64,000 nt of DNA from Actinomycetes bacterium (GCA_021822605.1 JAKAQL010000004.1:22171-86170), one strand, 5' to 3'; shown: positions 27,148 to 36,540, counted from the stretch's first letter. Program-made: numbers and translations. The notes: generated from the sequence alone by a model not told the origin.

Positions 27148-27924
27148 ATGGGACTGAGTCTGCGCCGCCGACCAGCGGTTTCGCCGAACGAGATGTCGAT
27201 GGTCGAACATCTGCGCGAGCTACGCAAGCGGTTGATCATCTCTATTGTCGCAGTCTCGATCGGAGCGGTGGTCGGCTATATCGTCTATCCGTCCATCCTG
27301 ACCTTTTTGATGCACCCGCTCTGCGTGACCAACGGTGCCGACAACTGCAGTCTGTACGTGACTGGCCCCTTCGACGGATTCGCCATCCGTCTGAAGGTTG
27401 CTGCCATCTCTGGTGTTTTTTTTGCCTCTCCCATCATCCTCTGGCAGTTATGGCGATTCATTGCTCCGGGGCTTCGATCGAAGGAGCGCCGGTATGGTCT
27501 TAGCTTTGTACTGAGCTCACTGCTTCTGTTTGCCCTGGGGGCGGCGGTTGCCTATCTTGTCTTTCCTCATGCACTCCACTTTTTCGAATCTGCAGCTGGT
27601 GCTCACGTACATGCGATCTACACTCCACAGAACTACCTCAATTTTCTGATGCTCCTGATGATTGCCTTTGGCATCTCCTTCCTGTTCCCGCTGGTATTGA
27701 TCGTGTTGGAGTTGTTGGGTGCGGTCTCTCCAACAGCGCTTCGCAAACGGCGGCGCTACGCGTGGCTAGGGATTATCGTTGTCGTCGCCGTCTTTATCCC
27801 CAGCAATGACCCGTACTCGCTGACGGCGATGACGGTGCCCCTGCTCCTCTTCTATGAACTGGCCATTTTGGTGGGTCGTATCCTACTTCGCCCAGCGAGC
27901 AAGTCTGCCCGTCAGGAGACCTAG
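27148..27924 (+). CDS. tatC: Sec-independent protein translocase TatC
   Basis: Six-helix membrane receptor for twin-arginine signal peptides. The conserved N-terminal MSMVEHLRELRKRLI and the first periplasmic loop with two cysteines are followed by FFASPIILWQLWRFIAPGL, a diagnostic segment. 258 aa. Paired with the upstream TatB-like gene. Confidence 0.96.
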   Translation: MGLSLRRRPAVSPNEMSMVEHLRELRKRLIISIVAVSIGAVVGYIVYPSILTFLMHPLCVTNGADNCSLYVTGPFDGFAIRLKVAAISGVFFASPIILWQLWRFIAPGLRSKERRYGLSFVLSSLLLFALGAAVAYLVFPHALHFFESAAGAHVHAIYTPQNYLNFLMLLMIAFGISFLFPLVLIVLELLGAVSPTALRKRRRYAWLGIIVVVAVFIPSNDPYSLTAMTVPLLLFYELAILVGRILLRPASKSARQET

Positions 27925-28013
27925 GCCTTCGCTGGTAAGCTCGGAGACGTAGATACTCGTCGCTACGGGTGGGAGTTGTTTCCGTCAGCTCGCAGTGTCG
28001 AACAGGGAGCTTC

Positions 28014-30533
28014 GTGACATTTGTCTCTCACTTTGAGGATCGGGTCGATATCGAGCTTGATCCATTCCAGGAGGAGGCTATTGCAGCGATCCTTCGGGAT
28101 GAATCGGTGCTTGTCGCGGCGCCTACAGGGTCAGGTAAGACGCTGGTAGGTGTGTTCGGAGCGTGTCGCGCTCTGGACCTTGGACTTCGTACCTTTTATA
28201 CGACGCCGCTGAAGGCACTGTCAAATCAAAAGTATGCCGAGTTCGTGCGTGCCTTCGGCGCCGAGAACGTGGGGCTCCTGACCGGCGATAACTCTATTAA
28301 CCCTGGTGCGCGTGTCGTGGTCATGACGACAGAGGTGTTGCGCAATATGATCTATGCCAGCATGGAGTCACTCGATGACCTGGGGCTGGTGGTGCTCGAT
28401 GAGGTGCATTATCTCCAAAATCCGTATCGTGGTGCCGTTTGGGAGGAGGTCATCATCCATCTCCCGCGGAGTGTACGCTTGGTGTGCCTCTCCGCAACGG
28501 TCTCGAATGTCAGCGATTTCGCGGCTTGGATGCGAGAGGTTCGGGGTCAGATGACGGTGGTAGAGGCGAGAGGTCGTCCGGTACCGCTGGAGCACCGCTA
28601 CCTGTATGCTGATCGCCGCTCTCGTCAAGTATTAGCCCTCCCGGTACTCCAGGGTGGCAGGCCGAACCCTAAGGGCTCAGAGCTTGATCCGCCCTGGCTT
28701 TCGAGTACTCGACGCTCCTTTGGCCCTAAGGCGCGCAGTGTTGCTCGTCCTGAGTTAATCGAGTTCCTCGCTGCAAACCGGGAACTGCCGGCGATCATCT
28801 TTATTTTTTCTCGGGCAGGCTGTCAGGCTGCTGCCGATGAGACGCTGGCAAGTGGCCTCAGGCTCACAACTCAGGTCGAGCGTGACATGATCCGTGAAGT
28901 GGTGGATCGACGGTTGGCAAAGCTCGATCCGCGTGACCTCAAGGTGTTGGGATATGCGGAGTTCATGTCTGGACTGGAGGCTGGCTTTGCGCCACATCAC
29001 GCTGGACTGATTCCTCCATTCCGCGAGATTGTTGAGGAGTGTTTCGAGCGACTTCTGATCAAGGTGGTCTTCGCAACCGAGACACTGTCGCTTGGTATCA
29101 ACATGCCTGCTCGTTCAGTCGTCATCGAAAAGATGGTGAAGTTCAATGGTGAAACGCACAAGATACTCTCGCCCGGGGAATATACGCAATTCTCCGGAAG
29201 GGCTGGACGACGAGGAATCGACCATCGAGGTAGCAGTTATGTTGCCTGGGGTGGAGGAGTCTCCTTCGCTGACGTGGCTCGTGTCGTCGAAGGCGAGTTT
29301 TATCCCATCACGTCCTCGTTTCGACCGACCTACAACATGGCAGCCAACCTCGTGAAACGCTACACGCCGGAGGCGGCCAGGGAGCTACTGAATCTCTCCT
29401 TTGCCCAATTCTCACAGGATGCAGAGGTGGTGCGACTTGAAGCCGAACTGCGTGGATTGCGGCGCCGACATGGTCCTTTCAGACCTGTTGGGGATGTCGA
29501 TGAGGTGCGGGTGGTGCCTGGATCGGTGATCTCGGTTCCCGCAGCCGCAGGAACCCGGCATCGCGCATCGCTCGTCGTCCTCTCAGTTTCGAATCGATCT
29601 CACGGGCGTATGAAGATCCAGACCGTCTCGCCATCTGGTCGTGGCTATACCCTCGGGGCAACACACCTTCGAGAGGCCCGGCTACAGAAGCGAATTGCCC
29701 TACCTCCAGTGGATCGTGGGCGCAAGGAGCTGTTGCGGCGAGAGGCTGCCAAGGAGCTCAAGCGGAGCCTCAAGGCGAGACACCATCAGGAACCATCCAG
29801 GGAGTTTCTTGATACCGGTGTGGGTCGAGAGCATGAGTTGCACGAAGAGGGTAGAATCGTCCGGCTCGAAGAGCGGATCAGCCAGCGGCGGGCTGCTCTG
29901 TCGGGGTACTTTGATCGTGTACTCTCTGTCATGGAGGCTTTTGGCTTCTCACGAGGTTGGTCGCTGACCCCGACCGGTAGCATTTTGGCGAGCCTCTACT
30001 CGGAGGCCGATATCCTGCTGGCGCTCGCACTTGACACGCTGGCGCTCGAGATGCTCGACGAGCCCGGGTTCGCAGCGGTTCTTTCGTGGATGACCTTCGA
30101 ACCGCGACCCAGCTTCACGGGCACTGGTTTGCGATCAACTCACCCTGAACTCATCGAGCGCTTTCGCGAAGTTCGGCGACTGTCGAGTGAACTTCAACGC
30201 CTTGAGGGTGTGCGCGAACTGCCACTGACGCGAGTTCCTGATGTCGGGTTCAGCGAACTGATCTATGACTGGGCGGACGGGAAGCCGCTCGAACGCATCT
30301 TGCGTCTCTCACCGATCCCGCCTGGTGACTTTGTACGCAATACCAAACAGATCGCTGATCTTGCCCGCCAAATTGCCGCGGTCTATGCTGATCATCCGTT
30401 GGGTAAGCTCGCGCGGCGCACCGAAGGTTCGATTGTGCGTGGAATTGTAGCGATCTCCTCGGAGGTCCCGGTGCTAGCAAGCGAGGAGGCCCAGTTCGTC
30501 AATGAGAGCGGTTTTGATGTGGTCGGACTGTAA
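28014..30533 (+). CDS. DEAD/DEAH-box RNA helicase, Ski2/Mtr4 (HelY) type
   Basis: Superfamily 2 helicase of about 839 aa. Motif I is APTGSGKT, motif II is DEVH within VVLDEVHYLQNP, and motif VI is QFSGRAGRRGID. Ski2/Mtr4-like actinobacterial helicases (HelY) share the long C-terminal helical domain, here with LALDTLALEMLDEPGFAAV and LIYDWADGKPLE. Likely RNA unwinding or decay. GTG 28014 after CAGGGAGC is preferred to the frame start at 27969. It follows tatC by about 90 bp. Confidence 0.9.
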   Translation: MTFVSHFEDRVDIELDPFQEEAIAAILRDESVLVAAPTGSGKTLVGVFGACRALDLGLRTFYTTPLKALSNQKYAEFVRAFGAENVGLLTGDNSINPGARVVVMTTEVLRNMIYASMESLDDLGLVVLDEVHYLQNPYRGAVWEEVIIHLPRSVRLVCLSATVSNVSDFAAWMREVRGQMTVVEARGRPVPLEHRYLYADRRSRQVLALPVLQGGRPNPKGSELDPPWLSSTRRSFGPKARSVARPELIEFLAANRELPAIIFIFSRAGCQAAADETLASGLRLTTQVERDMIREVVDRRLAKLDPRDLKVLGYAEFMSGLEAGFAPHHAGLIPPFREIVEECFERLLIKVVFATETLSLGINMPARSVVIEKMVKFNGETHKILSPGEYTQFSGRAGRRGIDHRGSSYVAWGGGVSFADVARVVEGEFYPITSSFRPTYNMAANLVKRYTPEAARELLNLSFAQFSQDAEVVRLEAELRGLRRRHGPFRPVGDVDEVRVVPGSVISVPAAAGTRHRASLVVLSVSNRSHGRMKIQTVSPSGRGYTLGATHLREARLQKRIALPPVDRGRKELLRREAAKELKRSLKARHHQEPSREFLDTGVGREHELHEEGRIVRLEERISQRRAALSGYFDRVLSVMEAFGFSRGWSLTPTGSILASLYSEADILLALALDTLALEMLDEPGFAAVLSWMTFEPRPSFTGTGLRSTHPELIERFREVRRLSSELQRLEGVRELPLTRVPDVGFSELIYDWADGKPLERILRLSPIPPGDFVRNTKQIADLARQIAAVYADHPLGKLARRTEGSIVRGIVAISSEVPVLASEEAQFVNESGFDVVGL

Positions 30534-30607
30534 CCTCCCATGGTTTCCACAGCAGGTGTCGCAGGCATGCGGCGCGCCGAAGGTAGCAATCTCTATAGGC
30601 TAGCGGC

Positions 30608-32203
30608 GTGGCTAATTACCTACCCGAAGTCTTCTCACAAGCGGAGCGAGATCGCTTGGCGCCGTATTTTACCAACGTCGACGAGTCGGTGTTCTGTCTG
30701 CAAAATGTCCCCCAAGAGCTCGCTGCCGCTCTCTTTGCGCGGTACTCTCGTTCTGACAAGTCGCTCCGCCGTATTTTTCTTGATGAGTTTGTCGAAGATC
30801 TTGATCCCGTCTACAAACGCTCAAGTCTCGGCGCGGGATCGCGCACGAGGCAGCTCATGGGGAGGGTTATCGGTGAGTACGGGGATGATTCAGTTGCTCA
30901 GCTTGCCGTCGCACACGTGGCTGTCGAACAGGTATCGACGGTGCTGACGCGAGGATTGGAGCGCCATCGGCTTGTATCCTTTCTCGAGCAATCGACTCGT
31001 TACGTGAACCTGTCCTCTGTGCGGGAGGATGGGAGCTTGCGGGCGATCATCCCTGAGGAACTCGACGGAGAACTGCGACGCCGCTATCACCAGATCATTG
31101 CTCAAGAGTTCGATCTTTACGCCAGGGTGTTCGACGCCATGATGGTTCGGTTCAGCGATGGAGTGCCCGCAACCGATACCGCCAGGCTGCGAGCTGCACG
31201 GGCGGCCGCACTTGACACTGCACGTGGCTGTCTCCCGATGGCCACGATGACCAATGTCGGTATTGTTGGCAGTGCGCAAGCTTTAGAGTACCTCGTTATC
31301 CACCTCCGCTCTCTTGGCTCTATTGAGAGTCGCTCCACTGCGGATTTGATTGCTCGCGAGATCACGAAGGTCCTCGGAGTGGTCGTTGGAAGGATGGATC
31401 GACCTGATCGGGGCGGCCGATGGACGCAGTATCTTGCCGAAAAACAAGCCAATGTTAGCACGTTGGCGGCCTCACTGAGCCAGCCAGAGCCTTCCCAATC
31501 GCCGACACCCTACTGGGTGCCGCGCGTGCAGTTAATCGGTTATGACCCCCAAAGCGATGACGAACTCATTCCATGGATGCTCTATGAGCAGAGTGGGCTT
31601 TCCTTTGCTGAATGTGAGCGCGCGGCCAAAGAGCTCACCGGCGCTGAGCGGTCTGAGGTTTTTCGTGCCTACAGCGGCGAGAGGGAGAATCGTCGACATA
31701 AGCCATCTCGGGCTTGGGAGATGAGCTCCTACACCTTTGAGATTGAGACTGATTATGGGTCCTATCGTGACCTTGCCCGTCATCGTCTCTTAACGCTCCT
31801 CGAACAGGATCCTGTGGCGCTCGCTAGTTATCAAGTGGATGCCGCCATTGCTGAAGAGGGGCTACTCGAGGTGATCGACCCTGTCTTCGATGCTGCCTTC
31901 CGTTTTGCCACAGCTCTTCGCAGCACAGTGGTCGCGCCCACGGCACGAATGGTGCTTCCCTTGGCTGCGCGAGTTCGCTTCGTCGTCAGGCTCAATGCGC
32001 GGGAGCTCCTGCATCTAGTGGAGCTGCGCTCGCAGCCACAGGGACACCCGGTCTATCGCTTGGTCGCCCAGGAGATGTATCGGTCGTTGGAGCGGGTCGG
32101 CCATCGAAACCTCGCTGCCGCCATGCGTTTTGTCGATACCGAGACCTATGTGCTTGGTAGGCGAGCCCAGGAGGAGCGGCTGATCGAAAAACTTGAAAAT
32201 TAG
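30608..32203 (+). CDS. Tandem ThyX-fold protein (FAD-dependent thymidylate synthase family)
   Basis: A 531-aa protein with two ThyX-like halves. The N-terminal half contains RHRLVSFLEQSTRY, a good match to the ThyX RHRxxSxxxxSxRY motif that holds FAD and dUMP. The C-terminal half has a degraded version, RHRLLTLLEQDPVALASY, but keeps NARELLHLVELRSQPQGH, which matches the other substrate-binding end of ThyX. Ordinary ThyX is about 220-250 aa and works as a tetramer. This protein may form a pseudo-tetramer from two chains. Whether it makes dTMP is not certain. GTG start. Confidence 0.8.
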   Translation: MANYLPEVFSQAERDRLAPYFTNVDESVFCLQNVPQELAAALFARYSRSDKSLRRIFLDEFVEDLDPVYKRSSLGAGSRTRQLMGRVIGEYGDDSVAQLAVAHVAVEQVSTVLTRGLERHRLVSFLEQSTRYVNLSSVREDGSLRAIIPEELDGELRRRYHQIIAQEFDLYARVFDAMMVRFSDGVPATDTARLRAARAAALDTARGCLPMATMTNVGIVGSAQALEYLVIHLRSLGSIESRSTADLIAREITKVLGVVVGRMDRPDRGGRWTQYLAEKQANVSTLAASLSQPEPSQSPTPYWVPRVQLIGYDPQSDDELIPWMLYEQSGLSFAECERAAKELTGAERSEVFRAYSGERENRRHKPSRAWEMSSYTFEIETDYGSYRDLARHRLLTLLEQDPVALASYQVDAAIAEEGLLEVIDPVFDAAFRFATALRSTVVAPTARMVLPLAARVRFVVRLNARELLHLVELRSQPQGHPVYRLVAQEMYRSLERVGHRNLAAAMRFVDTETYVLGRRAQEERLIEKLEN

Positions 32204-32283
32204 CGGAGTTTGCGGAACTAAATGGGTTCGAAAGTGGTTAGCATTGCCGAATTGAAACACATGCTTGCAAGCTGAAAGAGGAA

Positions 32284-32811
32284 ATGATGGCAGATCGTAA
32301 GAAGAAGGTAGATCCAAAGGTAGCGGCAGTGTCAGAAGAGAGCGAACTCGATGTTGACGAACTCGATGTTGACGAGGAGGATGAGCTCGACCTCGACGAT
32401 GAACTGATCGTTGATGAAGAGATCGACGAAGAGCTGGATCTCGATGACGACCTTGATACTGACGAAGAAATTGACGATGAGATCGTCCTCGATGAGATCG
32501 ATGGTGTTGAGATTGAGGAACTGACTCCAGAGACCGATGATGAGGCTGAGGATGCCGATGACATCGAGGAGTCCGATGACGAGGATGACGTCGATGAGGA
32601 TGAGGTTGAATCGGCTCTTGACGACATTCTCCGTGAGCGCTTTGTTGTCGCTGAGGTCGACGACGAAGAGGAGGTTGATGAGTCCGGAGATGCGGTTGTC
32701 CGGGTGAAACCCCGCCAGCCGGATGAGTTTGTCTGTCAGTCATGCTTCCTTGTTAAGAGCATGACACAACTCGCTGACCCGGAGAAGATGTTCTGCCGTG
32801 ACTGTGTCTAG
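32284..32811 (+). CDS. DUF4193 protein with expanded acidic N-terminus
   Basis: A 175-aa protein whose C-terminal part, VKPRQPDEFVCQSCFLVKS followed by CRDCV, is the zinc-ribbon-like hallmark of actinobacterial DUF4193. Typical DUF4193 proteins are about 100 aa; here some 110 N-terminal residues are an Asp/Glu-rich low-complexity stretch built on short repeats such as ELDVDELDVDE. ATG at 32284 or 32287 after GAAAGAGG. Function unknown; RNA polymerase or transcription association is sometimes suspected for small acidic zinc proteins, without evidence here. Confidence 0.85.
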   Translation: MMADRKKKVDPKVAAVSEESELDVDELDVDEEDELDLDDELIVDEEIDEELDLDDDLDTDEEIDDEIVLDEIDGVEIEELTPETDDEAEDADDIEESDDEDDVDEDEVESALDDILRERFVVAEVDDEEEVDESGDAVVRVKPRQPDEFVCQSCFLVKSMTQLADPEKMFCRDCV

Positions 32812-32861
32812 TAGGCTGTAGGTAGGCGGGCCGTTGTCGGCTCCGCAAGAAAGGAGTAACC

Positions 32862-33419
32862 ATGGCCTCGCGAGAGAATCCGTCGTTCGATTTCGATGAC
32901 CTCAAACAGGAGGTGGTGGATCGGCTGATTTATCAGCCGATCGGTTTGCTTGCCGCCGTCGTGAAGACTCTTCCTAACGCAGCTGAAGAAGGTCGGCGAG
33001 TTGTGCAAGGTCCACTGCAAACGGCGAAGTTCGTCGGTGACATGGCTGCCGGCGTGATGAAAGCCCGATATGGATCGCAGATCAACGACCTCGAGGAGAG
33101 GGTGTCGGACGTACGAAGGACGGTTGAGGGCGCTGCAGATCTCGTGTTTCGGACTGCCCAGTCCCGGGTGGGTGGATTTGGCACAAGTGCGCCGCAGCCC
33201 GAACCCGAGAGCCCGGAGACGAACGTTCACGAGGCGGAGGGAAGCGAAACGGTCGGTGGAATTGTCGGTTATGAGTCGATGACTGCCGCTGAGGTTATTA
33301 GCAAGCTTGAGGGGTTGACACTCGTCCAGCTCGGTGAGGTAGAGGCCTTTGAGCTAGAGCATCGTCGCCGTCGTACGGTACTCGGTCGAGTATCCAAGTT
33401 GCGCGAAGATCGTCAATAA
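32862..33419 (+). CDS. Conserved actinobacterial hypothetical protein, helical
   Basis: A 185-aa protein with an N-terminal helical region (residues about 10-105), a short acidic/Pro-rich linker and a conserved C-terminal block, VISKLEGLTLVQLGEVEAFE then HRRRRTVLGRVSKL. That C-terminal block recurs in uncharacterised actinobacterial proteins, some annotated as lipid-droplet associated. The role is not known. It starts 50 bp after DUF4193 with GAAAGGAG upstream. Confidence 0.65.
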   Translation: MASRENPSFDFDDLKQEVVDRLIYQPIGLLAAVVKTLPNAAEEGRRVVQGPLQTAKFVGDMAAGVMKARYGSQINDLEERVSDVRRTVEGAADLVFRTAQSRVGGFGTSAPQPEPESPETNVHEAEGSETVGGIVGYESMTAAEVISKLEGLTLVQLGEVEAFELEHRRRRTVLGRVSKLREDRQ

Positions 33420-33479
33420 TAGGTGATTTCGACGCTGGCTAAGGCGGCCTGTGTAGCACGGTGAATGAAGACGATGTGC

Positions 33480-33992
33480 TCACTGCGACAGTTTGTGTAG
33501 CACGGTGAACACCCCTGGAGCCAGAGGTGCCAGGAGCGCTTCTTGAAGGCTGAGCCATTGGGCGTCGAGAGCATCAGAGCTCGCCGCGAGGACCCTCGGG
33601 TGGGTGACAACATCGCAGAGAAAACTAAAGAGTGCATACGAGCGGTTCTCTGTGTAGAGTTCGATTTCAGTGAGGAAACGGGTGGGGTATAGGGCTACTC
33701 CGATCTCTTCGAGCGTTTCCCGTCGCAGCGCCTGGACGAGTGTTTCGTGGGGCTCGACCTTTCCCCCGGGTGGAGCCCATAGCTCTGGTTCAGAGGGAGA
33801 CCTTCGAACCAGGAGAACTCGGTCGCTGTCGATGGTGACGGCTGAGACGGCCAACCTTGGTTTTGGCGCGGGAACGTTAGCCGTTAGATCTCCTTCTTGA
33901 CTCTGATCTGATCGGATCGGAAACCTTGCGCCTCGTAGGTGAGCTTCGCAATACGATCTCCGGGTGATACCCAGCCGTAGCAGGTAGTACAC
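33480..33992 (-). CDS. Nudix hydrolase
   Basis: Hydrolyses nucleoside diphosphates linked to another moiety. The Nudix box, GGKVEPHETLVQAL then RRETLEEIGV, is complete with the REx2EE core. The N-terminus is uncertain: the frame opens at 33992 inside the upstream gene, but a normal Nudix start would be near AVSAVTIDSDRVLLVRR. The only in-frame canonical codon there is a TTG at 33854, which lacks a ribosome-binding site. A good AAGGAG sits at the end of the upstream gene with no ATG/GTG/TTG at the right distance. Confidence 0.85.
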   Translation of the reverse strand: MYYLLRLGITRRSYCEAHLRGARFPIRSDQSQEGDLTANVPAPKPRLAVSAVTIDSDRVLLVRRSPSEPELWAPPGGKVEPHETLVQALRRETLEEIGVALYPTRFLTEIELYTENRSYALFSFLCDVVTHPRVLAASSDALDAQWLSLQEALLAPLAPGVFTVLHKLSQ

Positions 33993-34243
33993 CCGGCTCG
34001 CTCGGCTACCCTCAGAGCCTCCTCCAACAGCTGCTCACCGATTCCGAGGTCACGCAGTTCCGGCTGGACGTAGTGGAAAACGACGCTGGCAGTTACTCCC
34101 TCCACGGTGAAGAGCAAAAGACCAGCCGGAATGGTGTCGTAGTAGCCAACCACCACCTTACCGGTATCGATAGTCACAGCTGATGGAATCCAACCAAGAA
34201 ACTCCTCTGGAGGAGTCTCGACCGCCGCGATGCGGATCACCAT
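33884..34243 (-). CDS. GNAT family N-acetyltransferase
   Basis: A compact 119-aa acetyltransferase fold. The acetyl-CoA loop is recognisable in VQPELRDLGIGEQLLEEALR, followed by RVAERAG and the closing YEAQGFRSD, as in small GNATs. The substrate is unknown. Follows the basic-linker gene by only a few bases and precedes the Nudix gene; the three form a minus-strand operon. Confidence 0.8.
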   Translation of the reverse strand: MVIRIAAVETPPEEFLGWIPSAVTIDTGKVVVGYYDTIPAGLLLFTVEGVTASVVFHYVQPELRDLGIGEQLLEEALRVAERAGCTTCYGWVSPGDRIAKLTYEAQGFRSDQIRVKKEI

Positions 34244-34246
34244 GGG

Positions 34247-35593
34247 TTATAGATCGTCAGTGGTCGCCTCATCAGGCGGTGCCGACCTCGCTGGTCGAGA
34301 AGTCTTTGGCACCATCGCCAGGATCTCAGGCCGAGGCGGTGGTGGAACCGAAACGCCCGTCAATTGGGCAAGGGCAGGAATGCGGCCCGCGTTTTCCTTA
34401 GCGAACTCGATGAGCTCAGGTGTTGCGTCGCTCGGCAAGCTCGTTGGCTGCACTTGACGACGGATCGGGCTCTGTGCGACTGCATCAATGAGCACCATCC
34501 AGCGCTCCGATGGTGTATCTGCATTCATCTCTGCATTGCACAGCTCAACGAGGCGCGCGGCGAGTTCTGCCGGCAGTTTCGCGCTCGGGTCTGGTAGTTT
34601 TGCGGCGAGCCGGAGGGCCCGCACGAGGCGGTTCTCGTCGATGGCGCTGGCCACCTCTTTTTGCCACTTGTCGGTCTCTGTGCTCGAACGGGCAGCGAGG
34701 ACTCCGGATAGGCTGTTGAAAAGCTCGGTCACCTGCGGGTTCTTCGCCGATCGATCAGCTGCCGCGAGGATCGCCCGCAGGTCCTTCAGCGATATCTCTT
34801 GTACGATCTCATTGGCGGCCTCGGCGCGGTCAAGCCAGGTAGCGACACGGATACGAGGGAGGATCCCCTCGGCAATCTTGAGAGTTGCTTCGACTGGGGT
34901 CACGGGATCGCCAGCGGCACTCGCGAGTGCATTCTGTTCGGCGATAGCAGCGCGCACTGCCGGGAGTCCACCCTTGACCAAGGCTTCGCCGATTGGCCGA
35001 TGCTCCGGAAGCAGGGAATCAAGGACCTCCTTGCGATGGATCTCCTTCGGATGCAGGCGCTTCGCCTCTGGGCGATTGGGTCGTCGTCGATCAGAGGTGG
35101 TCGTTCGATTGGTCCGCTGTGGCCTGTCTTGACCTGCGGGTCGCTGCCGTTCACCCGAACGCTGCGGCCGATCTGCACTCCCTTGGGGCCCTGTCGGCGT
35201 CTGTCCCTGACGTCCCCTTGGCGACTGTCGCTGACGCTCACGTTCGCCACCTTGGCGTGAGCGATTGCCGCCCTCTCGTGGACCGCGGTTGGGACGCTCT
35301 GTCCGTCCCTTTTTCTTCAAAGAGATATTCACCAGGGGCTCATCGCTGGATGAGCCGATCAGCTCAAGGCGGTTGTCTGGTGTTTTTTTGGCAGTCGGGG
35401 CAGAGACCGACAATATTTCGATCCCATCAAGGCCCATGGACACTTCAGCTCGCGTAACATCGCCAATTTTTGCACCGTCATAGAGGAGCTGTGTGGCGAC
35501 AGTCCCCTTTGGACTTCGAGCGCCCGCAGCGCGCCATGTCCAGCTGTCGTTGTTGAGCTGACTCGTCAGCTCAATCTCGAGTTTGGTCGCCAT
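34247..35593 (-). CDS. Hypothetical protein with basic disordered linker
   Basis: A 448-aa protein. An N-terminal beta-rich domain (about residues 1-90, with SKGTVATQ-like and EILSVSAPTAKK segments) leads into a very basic, Arg/Gln/Gly/Pro-rich linker of roughly 90 residues, followed by an alpha-helical domain (LKDLRAILAAADRSAKNPQV). The layout suggests an RNA- or ribosome-associated protein, but no family is recognised. ATG 35593 follows GGTGGAGG; the frame extends to 35647. Confidence 0.65.
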   Translation of the reverse strand: MATKLEIELTSQLNNDSWTWRAAGARSPKGTVATQLLYDGAKIGDVTRAEVSMGLDGIEILSVSAPTAKKTPDNRLELIGSSSDEPLVNISLKKKGRTERPNRGPREGGNRSRQGGERERQRQSPRGRQGQTPTGPQGSADRPQRSGERQRPAGQDRPQRTNRTTTSDRRRPNRPEAKRLHPKEIHRKEVLDSLLPEHRPIGEALVKGGLPAVRAAIAEQNALASAAGDPVTPVEATLKIAEGILPRIRVATWLDRAEAANEIVQEISLKDLRAILAAADRSAKNPQVTELFNSLSGVLAARSSTETDKWQKEVASAIDENRLVRALRLAAKLPDPSAKLPAELAARLVELCNAEMNADTPSERWMVLIDAVAQSPIRRQVQPTSLPSDATPELIEFAKENAGRIPALAQLTGVSVPPPPRPEILAMVPKTSRPARSAPPDEATTDDL

Positions 35594-35699
35594 GAACCTC
35601 CACCTACCACGTTGATCGATTTGTGGTAATCGTCTGTCGATCACCATCGGCCAATACTAGTCGGACGATAGAAAAGGGTCAGCAGCTAGCCTTGCTCGA

Positions 35700-36539
35700 A
35701 TGCGAATAGGTGCTCATGTCTCGGCGGCTGGGGGATTTGATGGTCTGATTGAACGTGCAGATTCCCTTGGAGTGCAGGCGGCACAGTTCTTTCTCTCCTC
35801 TCCCCGAACCTGGAGATATCGCCCTATCGCAGCTCCGAAGGCTGGTCCCGTGATCGAGTCGGCAAGACAGCATGGCGTGGAGCGCCTGGTTGTGCATGCG
35901 TCATATCTGATCAACCTGGGATCGAGTGATCCAGAGCTGGTAACAAAATCGAGTGCGCTGCTTGCCGCCGTGATGGCAACGTCGGCTGAGGAATCACTAT
36001 CCGCGGTGGTGCTTCACCCTGGCTCGCACAAGGGGTATGGATTTACAGAGAGCCTCGCAAGTTGGCGCATGGCGGTGGCACCGGCGCTGTCGTTCGCCTC
36101 AGCAACGACACAACTGTTGCTTGAGAACACCGCTGGCGGAGGCGCCTCCATGGGTCGTTCCATCGAGGAGCTGGACCAGCTGCTTCAGCTCTGCGAACGA
36201 CCTGGTGCGGTGGGTGTCTGTATCGATACCCAACATCTCTTTGCAGCCGGATATGATCTCCGTGACCGAGTCCTGGCTGATGAACTCGCTGAAGAGCTGA
36301 TGAGTACATTTGGAAGCGTGTCTGCAGTTCATCTCAATGACTCTGCAACAGAACTCGGTTCAGCTCATGACAGACATGCCAATCTTGGCGAGGGCGAGAT
36401 CGGGCTCGATGCGTTGATGTCCTTCGTCCATCATGAGGTCTTTCAATCTGCGGACCTTATCCTCGAGGTACCTGGTGCCGGCAACGGACCTCGAGTGGAG
36501 GATATCGCGCTACTCAAGCATGCGTTGGCGAATTCCTAA
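35700..36539 (+). CDS. nfo: Endonuclease IV (AP endonuclease)
   Basis: Cleaves DNA at abasic sites in base-excision repair. TIM-barrel metalloenzyme: MRIGAHVSAAGGF at the start, HPGSHKGYG, LLLENTAGGG, VCIDTQHLFAAGYD, VHLNDSATELGSAHDRH and LILEVPG supply the metal ligands of the AP endonuclease 2 family. 279 aa. Divergent from the basic-linker gene. Tandem repeats begin at once after its stop. Confidence 0.95.
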   Translation: MRIGAHVSAAGGFDGLIERADSLGVQAAQFFLSSPRTWRYRPIAAPKAGPVIESARQHGVERLVVHASYLINLGSSDPELVTKSSALLAAVMATSAEESLSAVVLHPGSHKGYGFTESLASWRMAVAPALSFASATTQLLLENTAGGGASMGRSIEELDQLLQLCERPGAVGVCIDTQHLFAAGYDLRDRVLADELAEELMSTFGSVSAVHLNDSATELGSAHDRHANLGEGEIGLDALMSFVHHEVFQSADLILEVPGAGNGPRVEDIALLKHALANS

Positions 36540-36540
36540 C

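Noticed and set aside
30540..30947. 135-codon plus-strand frame ahead of and within the ThyX gene
   Set aside because: Most lies within the ThyX gene in another frame and it has no motif.
32015..32743. Long minus-strand frame opposite DUF4193 and the ThyX end
   Set aside because: Its Arg/His/Pro repeats are the mirror of the acidic GAT/GAG codons of DUF4193; the plus-strand product has a recognised zinc tail.
34488..35132. 214-codon plus-strand frame
   Set aside because: Ser/Arg-rich antisense shadow of the basic-linker gene.
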